A DNA stretch of 64,000 nucleotides from Neptuniibacter sp. CAU 1671. Its GTDB lineage: Bacteria > Pseudomonadota > Gammaproteobacteria > Pseudomonadales > Balneatricaceae. Below, piece after piece: positions 9,271 through 18,115 of this stretch (positions within the stretch are counted from its first letter, which is position 1; every line of letters starts with the position of its first letter). Position numbers and translations under genes: made by a program. The stretch covers positions 124,001-188,000 of the forward strand of contig NZ_JARHUE010000003.1 of assembly GCF_029222905.1 (NCBI RefSeq), in the 5' to 3' direction. A model generated the notes under the pieces. That model did no database searches, was not told where the DNA came from, and was given only the letters and a program-made list of their open reading frames with translations.

Positions 9271-10128
9271 ATGCGGTTATCCCTGTTCAAGCTGGTATTG
9301 GCACTGTTGCCGTCGCTGCTGCTGGTGGCCTGTTCATCAAATCCTAACGCCGGGCGTTATTCGATGAAACACGACGCGGCACCAGATGCGCCGGTGGACG
9401 TATCCCATGTGCAGGATGCCGTGCCCCGGGTGGAGCCGCAAAGCCGGGGTGGTAATAAAAGTCCCTATCAGGTACTGGGCAAAAAATACTGGGTGATGTC
9501 TTCATCGCTGGGCTACCGGGAGGAGGGGGTTGCCTCATGGTATGGTCGGAAATTTCATGGCCATGCCACGTCCAATGGTGAGACCTATGATATGTACGGC
9601 ATGAGTGCCGCCCATAAAAATTTGCCGCTGCCGACCTATCTTCGGGTTACCAATCTGGCAAACAGCCGTCAGGTCATTGTCCGCGTGAATGACCGTGGAC
9701 CCTTTCACGGCAATCGACTGATTGACCTTTCATATGCGGCCGCGGCCAAGCTGGATATGCTGAAAACCGGCACTGCCCGGGTGCGGATTGAAGCGATTGA
9801 TCCGGCTGCTTGGCAAAAAACCGGACAGCTGATTCAGACGCCGGTGGCACAGCAGCAGACCGTGCCAGCTGCTGCCGAAAATAACGGTGCAGGACGTTAC
9901 CTGCAGGTTGCGTCCTATGGTCAGGAAAGTAATGCAATTCGCGCGGAAACTCTTCTGCGTTCCGCGTTGTCAGACCTGGCGGTGTCGACCAAACCGGTGC
10001 CGCATGAGGCGGGTACACTGTACCGTGTGCATGTCGGTCCGCTGCGGGCTGACACTTCCCTCGCTGAGCTGAAAGAGCGTTTGGCTCAGCTTGGATTTAC
10101 CCGGCCGCTGCTGGTGGACTTCCCCTGA
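9271..10128 (+). CDS. rlpA: Septal ring lytic transglycosylase RlpA, lipoprotein
   Basis: Outer-membrane lipoprotein; in Pseudomonas it cleaves denuded glycan strands at the septum. The ATG at 9271 gives 285 aa with lipobox LLLVAC. A double-psi beta-barrel domain spans about 85-180 (EGVASWYGRKFHGHATSNGE, VRVNDRGPFHGNRLIDLS). A C-terminal SPOR domain at about 210-285 (YLQVASYG..., YRVHVGPL) binds denuded peptidoglycan at division sites. An upstream in-frame extension lies in the end of mltB and lacks homology. The next gene is dacA. Confidence 0.95.
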   Translation: MRLSLFKLVLALLPSLLLVACSSNPNAGRYSMKHDAAPDAPVDVSHVQDAVPRVEPQSRGGNKSPYQVLGKKYWVMSSSLGYREEGVASWYGRKFHGHATSNGETYDMYGMSAAHKNLPLPTYLRVTNLANSRQVIVRVNDRGPFHGNRLIDLSYAAAAKLDMLKTGTARVRIEAIDPAAWQKTGQLIQTPVAQQQTVPAAAENNGAGRYLQVASYGQESNAIRAETLLRSALSDLAVSTKPVPHEAGTLYRVHVGPLRADTSLAELKERLAQLGFTRPLLVDFP

Positions 10129-10208
10129 GGGGTTCAGTAGAGTGACCCGGATGTGTGCCGAAGGGTTCGGCTGAGATAATCACCTCATCATTCACAGATT
10201 GGATCATC

Positions 10209-11360
10209 ATGCGTAGCAATAAGTTTTTTCTGTTTCTTTTTTCATTTTTCTGTCTGTTTTCACTGTCTGTTCAGGCCGCTCTGATCCCTGCCGAGCCACA
10301 GATAGCAGCCCGTGCTTATCTGGTGATGGATGCTGATACCGGTAAGGTAATCGCTGCCAAGGATGAGAGAGATCCATTTCCGCCTGCCAGCCTGACCAAG
10401 ATGATGACCGCCTATATCCTGGAATATGAGCTGAATAAGGGTAACGTCAGCGAGGAAGATCTGGTGCTGGTCAGCGAAAAAGCCTGGCGTACAGCGGGTT
10501 CCCGCATGTTTATCCGTGAAGGTACGCAGGTTAAATTAGGTGATCTGATTCGCGGTATTGTGATTCAGTCCGGTAATGATGCGTCCGTTGCGGTGGCAGA
10601 ACATATTGCGGGCAGTGAATCTGCCTTTGCTGATCTGATGAATCAGCACGCCAAACTGCTGGGCATGGAAAACAGCCATTTCATGAATGCCACGGGTTTG
10701 CCGGCGGAGGGACACTATGCGTCTGCGCTGGATCTGGCAATTCTGGCCAAGGCGATTATCCGCAAGTTTCCCCAGCACTACAGCATCTATTCAGAGAAGT
10801 ACTTCACCTACAACAATATCAAACAGCCGAACCGCAATAAGCTGTTATGGCGTGATAAAACCGTCGATGGCCTGAAAACCGGCCACACAGAAGAGGCCGG
10901 TTATTGCCTGGTGGCCTCGGCAGAACGTGACGGTATGCGCCTGATCACGGTAGTAATGGGTACCAGCGACGAAGAAGCCCGTGCCCGTGAAAGTCAGAAA
11001 CTGCTCTCTTATGCGTTCCGCTATTACCGTACCCATAAACTGTACGATGCCAATAAAGTACTGAATACCGCCAAGGTTTGGTCCGGTGCGCAGGATCAGG
11101 TCAATATCGGTATCGATCAACCGCTGTTTGTGACGATTCCGCGAGGCCAGACTGACAAGCTTGAAGCCACCATGGATATCAATCGGGTGATCAAGGCGCC
11201 GGTGGAAAAAGGGCAGGTGTACGGTACTGTCAGAGTGACGCTGGAGGGTGAGCCGGTGGCGGAAGTGCCATTGGTGGCGTTGAACTCGGTCAACGAAGGC
11301 GGTCTGCTAAAACGGATCTGGCATGCCATACTGTTGTTTGTGACCAGTCTGATCGGCTAA
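10209..11360 (+). CDS. dacA: D-alanyl-D-alanine carboxypeptidase (PBP5/6 type)
   Basis: Removes the terminal D-Ala from pentapeptides in the periplasm. The ATG at 10209 starts a clean signal peptide (MRSNKFFLFL..., cleavage after VQA at about 23), giving 383 aa. A longer frame upstream lacks support. Active-site motifs are SLTK (61-64), SGN in IQSGNDASVA and KTG in GLKTGHTEEAG. The PBP5 C-terminal beta domain and an amphipathic membrane-anchoring tail (ILLFVTSLIG) follow. A terminator lies downstream. Confidence 0.96.
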   Translation: MRSNKFFLFLFSFFCLFSLSVQAALIPAEPQIAARAYLVMDADTGKVIAAKDERDPFPPASLTKMMTAYILEYELNKGNVSEEDLVLVSEKAWRTAGSRMFIREGTQVKLGDLIRGIVIQSGNDASVAVAEHIAGSESAFADLMNQHAKLLGMENSHFMNATGLPAEGHYASALDLAILAKAIIRKFPQHYSIYSEKYFTYNNIKQPNRNKLLWRDKTVDGLKTGHTEEAGYCLVASAERDGMRLITVVMGTSDEEARARESQKLLSYAFRYYRTHKLYDANKVLNTAKVWSGAQDQVNIGIDQPLFVTIPRGQTDKLEATMDINRVIKAPVEKGQVYGTVRVTLEGEPVAEVPLVALNSVNEGGLLKRIWHAILLFVTSLIG

Positions 11361-11395
11361 TAACCCTTTTCAACAGGACTTTAAAAAGGCTGGAG

Positions 11396-11430
11396 TGCCC
11401 GCATCTAGAGGATGTGGGCATTTCTGTTTT
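11396..11430 (+). terminator. Rho-independent terminator after dacA
   Basis: TGCCCGCATC (11396-11405), loop TAGAG, GATGTGGGCA (11411-11420) form a 10-bp stem with one G-U pair. A T-rich tail, TTTCTGTTTT, runs to 11430. It lies only 6 bp before the dat ATG, so dat may be read at a reduced level by read-through. Confidence 0.75.
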
Positions 11431-11436
11431 AGAGCG

Positions 11437-12303
11437 ATGGCAACAGTCTATTTAAACGGTGAATTTCTGCCCGAAACAGAAGCGAAAATCTCGGTATTTG
11501 ACCGGGGTTTTCTGTTTGGGGACAGTGTGTACGAAGTGATTCCCTTTTATCAGGGGGTAGGCTTTCGTCTGCAGGAACATATTGACCGTCTGAATCACAG
11601 TCTCCGTGCGGTACGGATCAGTGCCCGCACCGACTGGGCAGAGGTGCTGAATGAGCTGGTCAGCCAGAATGGTGGCGGCAATCTGCAGGTCTATCTTCAG
11701 GTCACCCGGGGCGATATGGGACGTCGCAGTCATGCCTATGCAGAGGATCTTGAACCCACTGTCTTTGCCTGCTGCTCCGAGATAAAAGATATCTGGCAGG
11801 CGGGTGCCGATCAGATCAAACCGATCCGGGCGGTGGTCACTGAAGATCTGCGCTGGCATCGGTGTGATATTAAATCCACCTGCCTGTTACCGAATATTCT
11901 GGTGTTACATCAGGCCAAAGATCAGGGCGCGGATGAAGCCTTGCTGTCACGCAATGGTCTGCTCACCGAGGGTTCCAGCTGCAACCTGTTTCTGGTGAAG
12001 CGTGGTGTGCTGTATACCCCGAAACGGAGTTCTGAAATCCTTGGCGGCATTACCCGTGAGCTGGTACTGCAGCTGGCCGATGCCAATGCCATCCAGTATC
12101 AGGAAGTGGATGTGGATTACGAACAGTTGCTGAGTGCGGATGAGGTCTGGATTAGCAGCTCTACCCGCGGCATTATTCCGGTGATTGCGGTGGATGGTGT
12201 TACCATAGGCGACGGTAATAAAGGCCCGCTCTGGGCGCGTATGTTTGAACTTTTTAGGGATTATCAGCATCAGCTGATGTCCGGTGAAACTCAGGTAAGT
12301 TGA
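11437..12303 (+). CDS. dat: D-amino acid aminotransferase (class IV PLP)
   Basis: Fold-type IV PLP enzyme, likely interconverting D-alanine and D-glutamate with their keto acids. 288 aa from the ATG at 11437. The N-terminus VYLNGEFLP...FDRGFLFGDSVYEV is typical. The PLP lysine is K146 in DIKSTCLLPN, and the phosphate-binding part LTEGSSCNLFLV and SSSTRGIIPV follow. Its place after dacA fits recycling of the released D-Ala, but that link is inference. Distinguishing it from branched-chain aminotransferase or aminodeoxychorismate lyase rests on the DAT-like start and overall pattern. Confidence 0.88.
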   Translation: MATVYLNGEFLPETEAKISVFDRGFLFGDSVYEVIPFYQGVGFRLQEHIDRLNHSLRAVRISARTDWAEVLNELVSQNGGGNLQVYLQVTRGDMGRRSHAYAEDLEPTVFACCSEIKDIWQAGADQIKPIRAVVTEDLRWHRCDIKSTCLLPNILVLHQAKDQGADEALLSRNGLLTEGSSCNLFLVKRGVLYTPKRSSEILGGITRELVLQLADANAIQYQEVDVDYEQLLSADEVWISSSTRGIIPVIAVDGVTIGDGNKGPLWARMFELFRDYQHQLMSGETQVS

Positions 12304-12306
12304 AGT

Positions 12307-12585
12307 ATGTCAGATACACCTCAGGATGCTCCGAAAATTGAATTCCCCTGTGCTAACTATCCAATCAAGGTAGTCGGCAGCAATATTGGGGACCTGCGGA
12401 GTTTTGTTATCGAAACCGTTCAGGTGCATGTGGCTGATTTTGATATTGAAACCGTCACTATTCAGGACAGCCGTAATGGTCGTTTCCGTTCAGTGCGGTT
12501 TAATATCACTGCAACCGGTGTTGATCAGCTCAAGGCGTTACATGAAGCGTTAATAGCCTCTGACCGGGTTCACATGGTAATCTGA
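12307..12585 (+). CDS. ybeD: YbeD/DUF493 family protein
   Basis: Small 92-aa cytoplasmic protein with an ACT-like ferredoxin fold in known homologues; function not established. The segments [14 protein letters not shown] and [17 protein letters not shown] are family hallmarks. It starts 3 bp after dat and its stop overlaps the lipB ATG (ATGA-type junction), so the three genes look translationally coupled. The link with lipoate genes is conserved across gammaproteobacteria. Confidence 0.94.
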   Translation: MSDTPQDAPKIEFPCANYPIKVVGSNIGDLRSFVIETVQVHVADFDIETVTIQDSRNGRFRSVRFNITATGVDQLKALHEALIASDRVHMVI

Positions 12586-13232
12586 TGCTCGAATCTAAAA
12601 TTCTGATTCGGCAGCTGGGTCAGCTGCCTTATGAGCCTGTCTGGCAGAAGATGCAGGCGTTCACCAATCAGCGTGATGAGTCAGCTGTTGATGAGATCTG
12701 GTCGGTACAGCACCCACCAGTCTTTACGCAGGGACAGGCAGGCAAGCAGGAACACTTGCTTGAACCGGGAGATATTCCGGTTATTCAGGTAGATCGGGGT
12801 GGCCAGGTCACCTATCACGGCCCGGGACAGGCCATTGTTTACCTGATGATTAACTTAAAACGAAAAAAAATCGGTGTGCGAGAGATCGTCAGCCATATGG
12901 AACAGGCGATCATCGACATGCTGGCGACCTACCAGGTCGAAGCATATGCCCGGCCAGATGCGCCTGGGGTATATGTGGATGGGAGCAAGATAGCGTCGTT
13001 GGGTCTGCGGGTGCGCCGCGGTTGCTCGTTTCATGGTTTGGCACTGAATCTGGATATGGATCTGCTGCCGTTTTTGCGGATTAACCCCTGTGGGTATGCC
13101 GGGATGACCATGACGCAACTGAGTCACCATGTAGATAACCTGGACCAGACAGCCGCTACAGAACGGCTGCTGGACTGTTTAATAAGACGTATCGGGTATA
13201 GCGAAGTGTCCCGAACAAACGAGCTGGATTAA
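12585..13232 (+). CDS. lipB: Octanoyl-[ACP]:protein N-octanoyltransferase
   Basis: Transfers octanoate from ACP to lipoyl domains, the first step of endogenous lipoate synthesis. 215 aa. The substrate motif [18 protein letters not shown] and [21 protein letters not shown] are intact, with the catalytic Lys in GSKIAS and Cys in [14 protein letters not shown]. It overlaps ybeD by 1 bp and lies 6 bp before lipA. Confidence 0.97.
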   Translation: MLESKILIRQLGQLPYEPVWQKMQAFTNQRDESAVDEIWSVQHPPVFTQGQAGKQEHLLEPGDIPVIQVDRGGQVTYHGPGQAIVYLMINLKRKKIGVREIVSHMEQAIIDMLATYQVEAYARPDAPGVYVDGSKIASLGLRVRRGCSFHGLALNLDMDLLPFLRINPCGYAGMTMTQLSHHVDNLDQTAATERLLDCLIRRIGYSEVSRTNELD

Positions 13233-13238
13233 GAACAC

Positions 13239-14228
13239 ATGTCCGACATGACTGAAAAACAAACCCCTGCTTCCTCACGGCGTGTCGAGCAGGGTGTCAA
13301 ACTGCGTGGTGCCGATAAAGTCGATCGCATCCCGATTAAAGTAATTCCTACGGCTAAAGAAGATATGCCGCGTAAACCGGACTGGCTCCGGGTGCGCATG
13401 GGCTCTAACGCCAAGGTTCAGGCGATCAAGGATAAACTGCGTAAACACAAACTGGCGTCTGTGTGTGAAGAAGCCAGTTGCCCTAACCTGGGTGAGTGTT
13501 TCAGCCACGGTACCGCGACCTTCATGATCATGGGGGATATCTGTACCCGCCGTTGTCCATTCTGCGACGTGGCCCATGGCCGTCCTAATGCGCTGGATGA
13601 AAACGAACCCCGTGAACTGGCAGAAGCAATCGCAGATATGGAACTGCGGTATGTCGTTGTCACTTCGGTGGATCGCGATGATCTGCGTGATGGTGGTGCG
13701 GCGCACTTTGCCAGCTGTATCAGTGAAACCCGAAGCCGTGTGCCCAGCATTCAGATGGAAATTCTGGTGCCGGACTTCCGTGGTCGCATGGACATCGCTG
13801 TTGATATCCTGACTGAAACCCCGCCGGATGTGTTCAACCACAATATGGAAACTGTGCCGCGTCTGTATCAGGCGGTGCGTCCTGGGTCTGACTATGAGTG
13901 GTCGCTGGATCTGCTGAAACAGTACAAAGCGCGTAACCCTGATGTGCGCACCAAGTCCGGCCTGATGGTGGGCATTGGTGAAACCAATGAAGAGATCATT
14001 CAGGTAATGAAAGATCTGCGCGCACACGATGTGGATATGCTGACCATCGGTCAGTACCTGCAGCCAAGCCGTGATCACCTCAAGGTCGAACGTTTTGTGA
14101 CTCCGGAAGAGTTCGATGAATTCAGCCGGATCGCCAAAGAGCTGGGCTTTAAACATGCTGCCTGTGGCCCGCTGGTGCGTTCTTCGTATCATGCCGATCT
14201 GCAGGCAAAAGGCGAAAAAGTCAGCTAA
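13239..14228 (+). CDS. lipA: Lipoyl synthase, radical SAM
   Basis: Inserts two sulfurs into protein-bound octanoyl groups. 329 aa. The auxiliary Fe-S cluster Cys set is in [12 protein letters not shown]. The radical-SAM cluster is CTRRCPFC, and the C-terminal RSSYHAD contains the serine ligand motif. A lysine- and arginine-containing N-terminal tail precedes the fold, as in E. coli LipA. It ends the lip operon; 96 bp separate it from the next gene. Confidence 0.98.
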   Translation: MSDMTEKQTPASSRRVEQGVKLRGADKVDRIPIKVIPTAKEDMPRKPDWLRVRMGSNAKVQAIKDKLRKHKLASVCEEASCPNLGECFSHGTATFMIMGDICTRRCPFCDVAHGRPNALDENEPRELAEAIADMELRYVVVTSVDRDDLRDGGAAHFASCISETRSRVPSIQMEILVPDFRGRMDIAVDILTETPPDVFNHNMETVPRLYQAVRPGSDYEWSLDLLKQYKARNPDVRTKSGLMVGIGETNEEIIQVMKDLRAHDVDMLTIGQYLQPSRDHLKVERFVTPEEFDEFSRIAKELGFKHAACGPLVRSSYHADLQAKGEKVS

Positions 14229-14324
14229 TGTTTACGTGACTGACTGAGCCGGTACGTGGTATGAAGTAACCTACCCTCCGGTTTAACGGGCGCAAGGGTT
14301 TATCTGGCAAGGAGGCTGCCTGTA

Positions 14325-17198
14325 ATGACTACGGATAAACCCTTTCAAATGTCACTGCAGACTGTACTGAGTGGGGTGCTGGTCATCAGTACTCTGCTGG
14401 TCAGTCTGATGCTGGTGGGAAAGTCATACTACAGTAGCCGTGCCTTGCTGATTGAGGCCTCGTCGGTATCTGCGCAGCATCTGGGGGAAAATATTGATAC
14501 CCAGATGCTACGCCTTATCAGTCCCCTTGATTCGACCCTGAGATTGCTGACACATGATCCGCTTGTGGTCGCTGATACGCTGCTACAGCGCGGTCACAGT
14601 CTGCCCATGCTGGCGGAAGCACTCAAGGCCAACCCTATCGTAAGCTCCGTTTATGCTGGTTACCCGGACGGCAGCTTTTTCTTAGTTCGGGCACTGAAAA
14701 GTGCACAGATTGCCGAGAGTTTGGCTGCGCCGGATCGTGCTGCTTATATGGTGCAAAGTGTTGAGCGAAGTCAGGGCGCTAGGGTACATGGCGAATGGCG
14801 CTTCTATGATCAGCAGCTGCAGCTGATAAAGTCAGTCCCCCAACCGGATTACCAGTTTGATCCTCGTAGCCGTCCCTGGTTCAAAGAGGCAGCTCAGGAC
14901 GAAACAGCACAGACTATTCTGACCCAGCCCTATGTGTTTTTTACCTCCGGCGAGATCGGTATTACCTTGGCCCGTAAAGATGCGGCATCTGGCACGGTTA
15001 TCGGTCTGGATGCATCTGTTCAGGATCTGTCGGTTTTCCTACGTCGCCTGCGGTTGACGGAGGGAACGGAACTGGCCGTGATCAATTCCCAGGGACGGAT
15101 AATTGCTTATCCTGATCTGGCTCAACTGGTGCATTCCAGCATGGAAGGTGCATTACGGCTGGCACATACTGGCGACCTGACCGTGCCTGTTTTACATGCG
15201 TTATCTTTATCTGAGCTACAGCCTGAAGAAGTCAGGCATATAAAGCTGGATGGGCAAGAGTGGTACGGCTTGTGGGTGCCGTTGGCAACCCTGGCGGGCT
15301 CAGAGTTAAAGCTGATGATAGCCTTGCCCGCCGATGAGCTGCTGGCCGATGCCAAATCAGGAGCCTGGCTGCAGTTACTTTGGACCGGAGTCATTATTCT
15401 GCTATTGCTGTTGCTGGCTCTGCTGCTGGGACGACGAATTTTTCGGCCGTTTGGCCGCTTATCACATGAGATCGAGAATTTTGCTGCCTTTGACTTCAGT
15501 CAGCCGGTGCATGCCAACTCACGGATTGCTGAGGTAAACGAGCTAAGTCGAGTACTTTCTCATATGTCAGGCACTATCGTGCACTTCCAGAAAATCAGCC
15601 GAACTTTGGCCCGGGAAAAGGACCTGGACCGGATGCTGGAGGAAGTGACCTATCACCTAAAGGAGAGCACAGCGGCACTGGGTGGGGTGATCTATCTATA
15701 TGATGAAGACAGTCAGAAACTGTCGTTGGCCAGCCAGTCTGATCTGGCTGATGCTGAAGTTCAGCTTAGCTGTGATGACTGTAGTACAGAGGGGCTACGC
15801 TCATGTGTTCGCGATATGTTTGGTGCGGATAAAAATAACGTATTGACAACCGCTTTACTGGATCGACAGGGGCAGCCGGTGGGTGTGCTGGGGCTGAAAA
15901 TGCCTGATCTGGCGGCGGGCTATGAACGTTCACATCGTCGTTTTATTACCGAGATGTCTGGTTCGGCGGCTACCGCCATAGAAACCCGACGTCAGGTAGA
16001 GGTTCAGCGCAACCTGATCGATGCCATTATTCAGTTGTTGGCCGATGCAATTGATGCCAAATCACCCTATACCGGTGGTCATTGTGAACGGGTACCCGAG
16101 CTGGCCGGTTTGCTACTGGATGCTGCGGAGGCCTCTCAGGAAGGACCCTTTGCCGAATTTAGCATGGATGAGACCGCCCGTTATGAGTTTCAGATTGCTG
16201 CCTGGCTGCATGACTGCGGCAAAATTATCAGCCCGGAATATGTGGTCGATAAAGCCACCAAACTGGAAACGATTTACAACCGGATTCATGAAATTCGCAC
16301 CCGCTTCGAAGTCTTGTGGCGGGATGCTGAAATAGCCTATCTCAAACACCTGCAGCAAGGTGGCGAAGCGGATAAGCTGGCAGCGGAACGGGATAAGCTG
16401 CAGCAGCAGTTGCAGCAGGAGTTTGCTTTTGTCGCAGAAGCCAATCTGGGTGGTGAGTTTATGAAGCCCGAAGATATTGAGCGTCTGCAGCAGATCGGTC
16501 AGCGCACCTGGTTGCGGTATTTTGATAATCGCCTGGGGCTTTCGCGGGATGAGAGCAGTCGCCTGGTACCGTGCGAGGCACCGGCCATGCCTGTTGAAGA
16601 GCGTCTGCTAGCTGATAGGCCGGAACATCTTGTGCCTTGGAGCGGCAAACGGCCGCCGGTTGAACGTGATAATCCGGATAATATCTGGGGATTTGATATG
16701 GTTTTGCCGGAGCATGCGTTTAACCTGGGCGAGCTGCATAACCTGAGTATTCAACGAGGGACATTGACCGCAGAAGAGCGCTTTAAAATTAATGACCACA
16801 TTGTGCAGACTATCTGTATGTTGTCCTCATTGCCGTTGCCGTCATATCTGAAAAAGGTGCCAGATATAGCGGGTAATCACCATGAAAAAATGGATGGTAC
16901 CGGGTATCCAAGGCGACTGGAGGCGGCTAGTCTCAGCTTGCCGGAACGGATCATGGCCGTTGCTGATATTTTCGAAGCACTGACGGCCGCAGACCGCCCC
17001 TACAAAGAAAGCAAAACGCTGGCGGAATCACTCAAAATCATGGCCTTTATGGCGCGTGATAAGCATATTGATGCCGAGTTGTTCCGGTTGTTTGTTACTC
17101 AAGAGGTCTATCAGAAATATGCTGAAGGCTTTATGCAGCCACATCAGATTACCCCGGTGGATAAAGAGCAGCTGCTTAGTATTGCTGAGGGAAGCTGA
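14325..17198 (+). CDS. Cache-HAMP-GAF-HD-GYP sensor, probable c-di-GMP phosphodiesterase
   Basis: 957-aa inner-membrane sensor. TM1 about 15-33; double-Cache-like periplasmic domain about 35-340 (DPRSRPWFKEA near 180-189); TM2 about 348-369; HAMP 370-425; GAF 430-555; HD-GYP output 565-935. The metal/active-site motifs HDCGK (629-633) and HHEKMDGTGYP (852-862) are present, so hydrolysis of c-di-GMP is plausible. Between them a charged, coiled-coil-prone insertion at about 660-810 separates the two halves of the domain far more than usual. AAGGAGG upstream supports the ATG at 14325. The sequence alone does not show its ligand. It is probably monocistronic. Confidence 0.9.
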   Translation: MTTDKPFQMSLQTVLSGVLVISTLLVSLMLVGKSYYSSRALLIEASSVSAQHLGENIDTQMLRLISPLDSTLRLLTHDPLVVADTLLQRGHSLPMLAEALKANPIVSSVYAGYPDGSFFLVRALKSAQIAESLAAPDRAAYMVQSVERSQGARVHGEWRFYDQQLQLIKSVPQPDYQFDPRSRPWFKEAAQDETAQTILTQPYVFFTSGEIGITLARKDAASGTVIGLDASVQDLSVFLRRLRLTEGTELAVINSQGRIIAYPDLAQLVHSSMEGALRLAHTGDLTVPVLHALSLSELQPEEVRHIKLDGQEWYGLWVPLATLAGSELKLMIALPADELLADAKSGAWLQLLWTGVIILLLLLLALLLGRRIFRPFGRLSHEIENFAAFDFSQPVHANSRIAEVNELSRVLSHMSGTIVHFQKISRTLAREKDLDRMLEEVTYHLKESTAALGGVIYLYDEDSQKLSLASQSDLADAEVQLSCDDCSTEGLRSCVRDMFGADKNNVLTTALLDRQGQPVGVLGLKMPDLAAGYERSHRRFITEMSGSAATAIETRRQVEVQRNLIDAIIQLLADAIDAKSPYTGGHCERVPELAGLLLDAAEASQEGPFAEFSMDETARYEFQIAAWLHDCGKIISPEYVVDKATKLETIYNRIHEIRTRFEVLWRDAEIAYLKHLQQGGEADKLAAERDKLQQQLQQEFAFVAEANLGGEFMKPEDIERLQQIGQRTWLRYFDNRLGLSRDESSRLVPCEAPAMPVEERLLADRPEHLVPWSGKRPPVERDNPDNIWGFDMVLPEHAFNLGELHNLSIQRGTLTAEERFKINDHIVQTICMLSSLPLPSYLKKVPDIAGNHHEKMDGTGYPRRLEAASLSLPERIMAVADIFEALTAADRPYKESKTLAESLKIMAFMARDKHIDAELFRLFVTQEVYQKYAEGFMQPHQITPVDKEQLLSIAEGS

Positions 17199-17238
17199 AT
17201 GACTTCCACTCTTGTGACTTGCCTTTATAGTTATTAAT

Positions 17239-17254
17239 ATTAGATTATTCTAAT
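17239..17254. promoter_or_regulatory. AT-rich inverted repeat upstream of osmC-like gene
   Basis: ATTAGA-TTAT-TCTAAT is a perfect 6+6 inverted repeat centred about 30 bp before the OsmC-family ATG, inside an AT-rich promoter-like stretch. It has the size and symmetry of a repressor operator. No regulator gene adjoins it, so the regulator is unknown. Confidence 0.35.
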
Positions 17255-17274
17255 TTAAAAGAGCACATCGATTT

Positions 17275-17712
17275 ATGTCAGCGCTTAAAACGGTTCAAAT
17301 CTCTGCCAATATGCAGCAGGGCTGGAAGATCGAGAGCAATATTCGTGATCATCATGTGGTAATTGATCAGCCGAAGTATGGCGGAGGCACCGATCTGGGG
17401 CCTACGCCCCTGGAATATTTTTTGTTTGCCATGGCGGGGTGTATTGGCACGATTGGCCGGATAGTCGCGCATCAGGAAAAGATTACCCTGCGTGGTATGG
17501 AGGTTGATGTGTCAGGCGAGATGGATGCGGATGGCCTGATGGGGCGTTCACCGGATGCACCGATCGGTTTTACCTCAATTACGATCAGCGCAAAGATTGA
17601 TGCGGACCTGACTGAAGCGGAAAAAACAGCGTTCCTGACCAAGGTGTGTCATCGCTGCCCGTTGCATGCCAACCTGACAGACAGATCAGTGGTTGAGCAC
17701 CGGGTGGTGTAA
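17275..17712 (+). CDS. OsmC/Ohr family protein
   Basis: 145-aa member of the OsmC superfamily of thiol peroxidases. The family's helix with a reactive cysteine is seen as MAGCIGTIGRIVAHQ (Cys at about 57), and the second cysteine region is KVCHRCPLHANL near the C-terminus. The general pattern (GPTPLEYFLFAMAGC) is closer to the YhfA/OsmC-like branch than to true Ohr. So the substrate, organic hydroperoxide or another, cannot be assigned. It converges on the cytochrome gene with a 3-bp gap. An AT-rich palindrome precedes it. Confidence 0.88.
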   Translation: MSALKTVQISANMQQGWKIESNIRDHHVVIDQPKYGGGTDLGPTPLEYFLFAMAGCIGTIGRIVAHQEKITLRGMEVDVSGEMDADGLMGRSPDAPIGFTSITISAKIDADLTEAEKTAFLTKVCHRCPLHANLTDRSVVEHRVV

Positions 17713-17715
17713 GTC

Positions 17716-18048
17716 CTATTTTTGATTGGCTTGCTGAAGAAGTGCCACTACATGTTCGGTCAGTGCAGTGGTTTGCTTTTCGCTGAGCATATCGAACTGA
17801 GGCATCTGATGGGCCTGATCATCCGCACGATAACCATAGCGGAACAGCAATAATACCTGATGCGCTTCAAGCGGTGGTCGAGTGTGATGGCGCTCAAAAT
17901 ACGCGCCGGGGCCGCGTTTTTCATGGCAGCTCTGACAATAATAATTGTACAGGTCTTCGCCTGAGGTCATGCGGCGGGGGTCATCATTGCTGCAGCCCGT
18001 CATCCAAAAGGCCAGGCAGAACAATAGACTAAGATAAAATTTTGACAT
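17716..18048 (-). CDS. Small c-type cytochrome lipoprotein
   Basis: 110 aa from the ATG at 18048, with an N-terminal lipoprotein signal (LAFWMTGC lipobox, Cys about 19). A single haem-binding motif, CQSCH, lies in the first half. QMPQF in the C-terminal third is a candidate sixth-ligand Met, as in class I cytochrome c. It probably sits in the periplasm attached to a membrane and carries electrons; the partner is not visible. A longer open frame upstream has no signal sequence. It follows holA but the 67-bp gap leaves co-transcription uncertain. Confidence 0.85.
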   Translation of the reverse strand: MSKFYLSLLFCLAFWMTGCSNDDPRRMTSGEDLYNYYCQSCHEKRGPGAYFERHHTRPPLEAHQVLLLFRYGYRADDQAHQMPQFDMLSEKQTTALTEHVVALLQQANQK

Positions 18049-18115
18049 TAGTTTAACTTTTTTTTCTGCGATGGTATCACCGCAAAGCAAGTCTCACCAG
18101 TCTGTTTGTCGCCGG

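Noticed and set aside
10157-10171. Hairpin GCCGAA-GGG-TTCGGC between rlpA and dacA
   Set aside because: Good stem but no T-run follows, so not called a terminator; may be a processing site or chance.
13275-14192. 305-codon open frame on the minus strand
   Set aside because: Antisense to lipA, which has all radical-SAM motifs; no ribosome-binding site or domain in the antisense frame.
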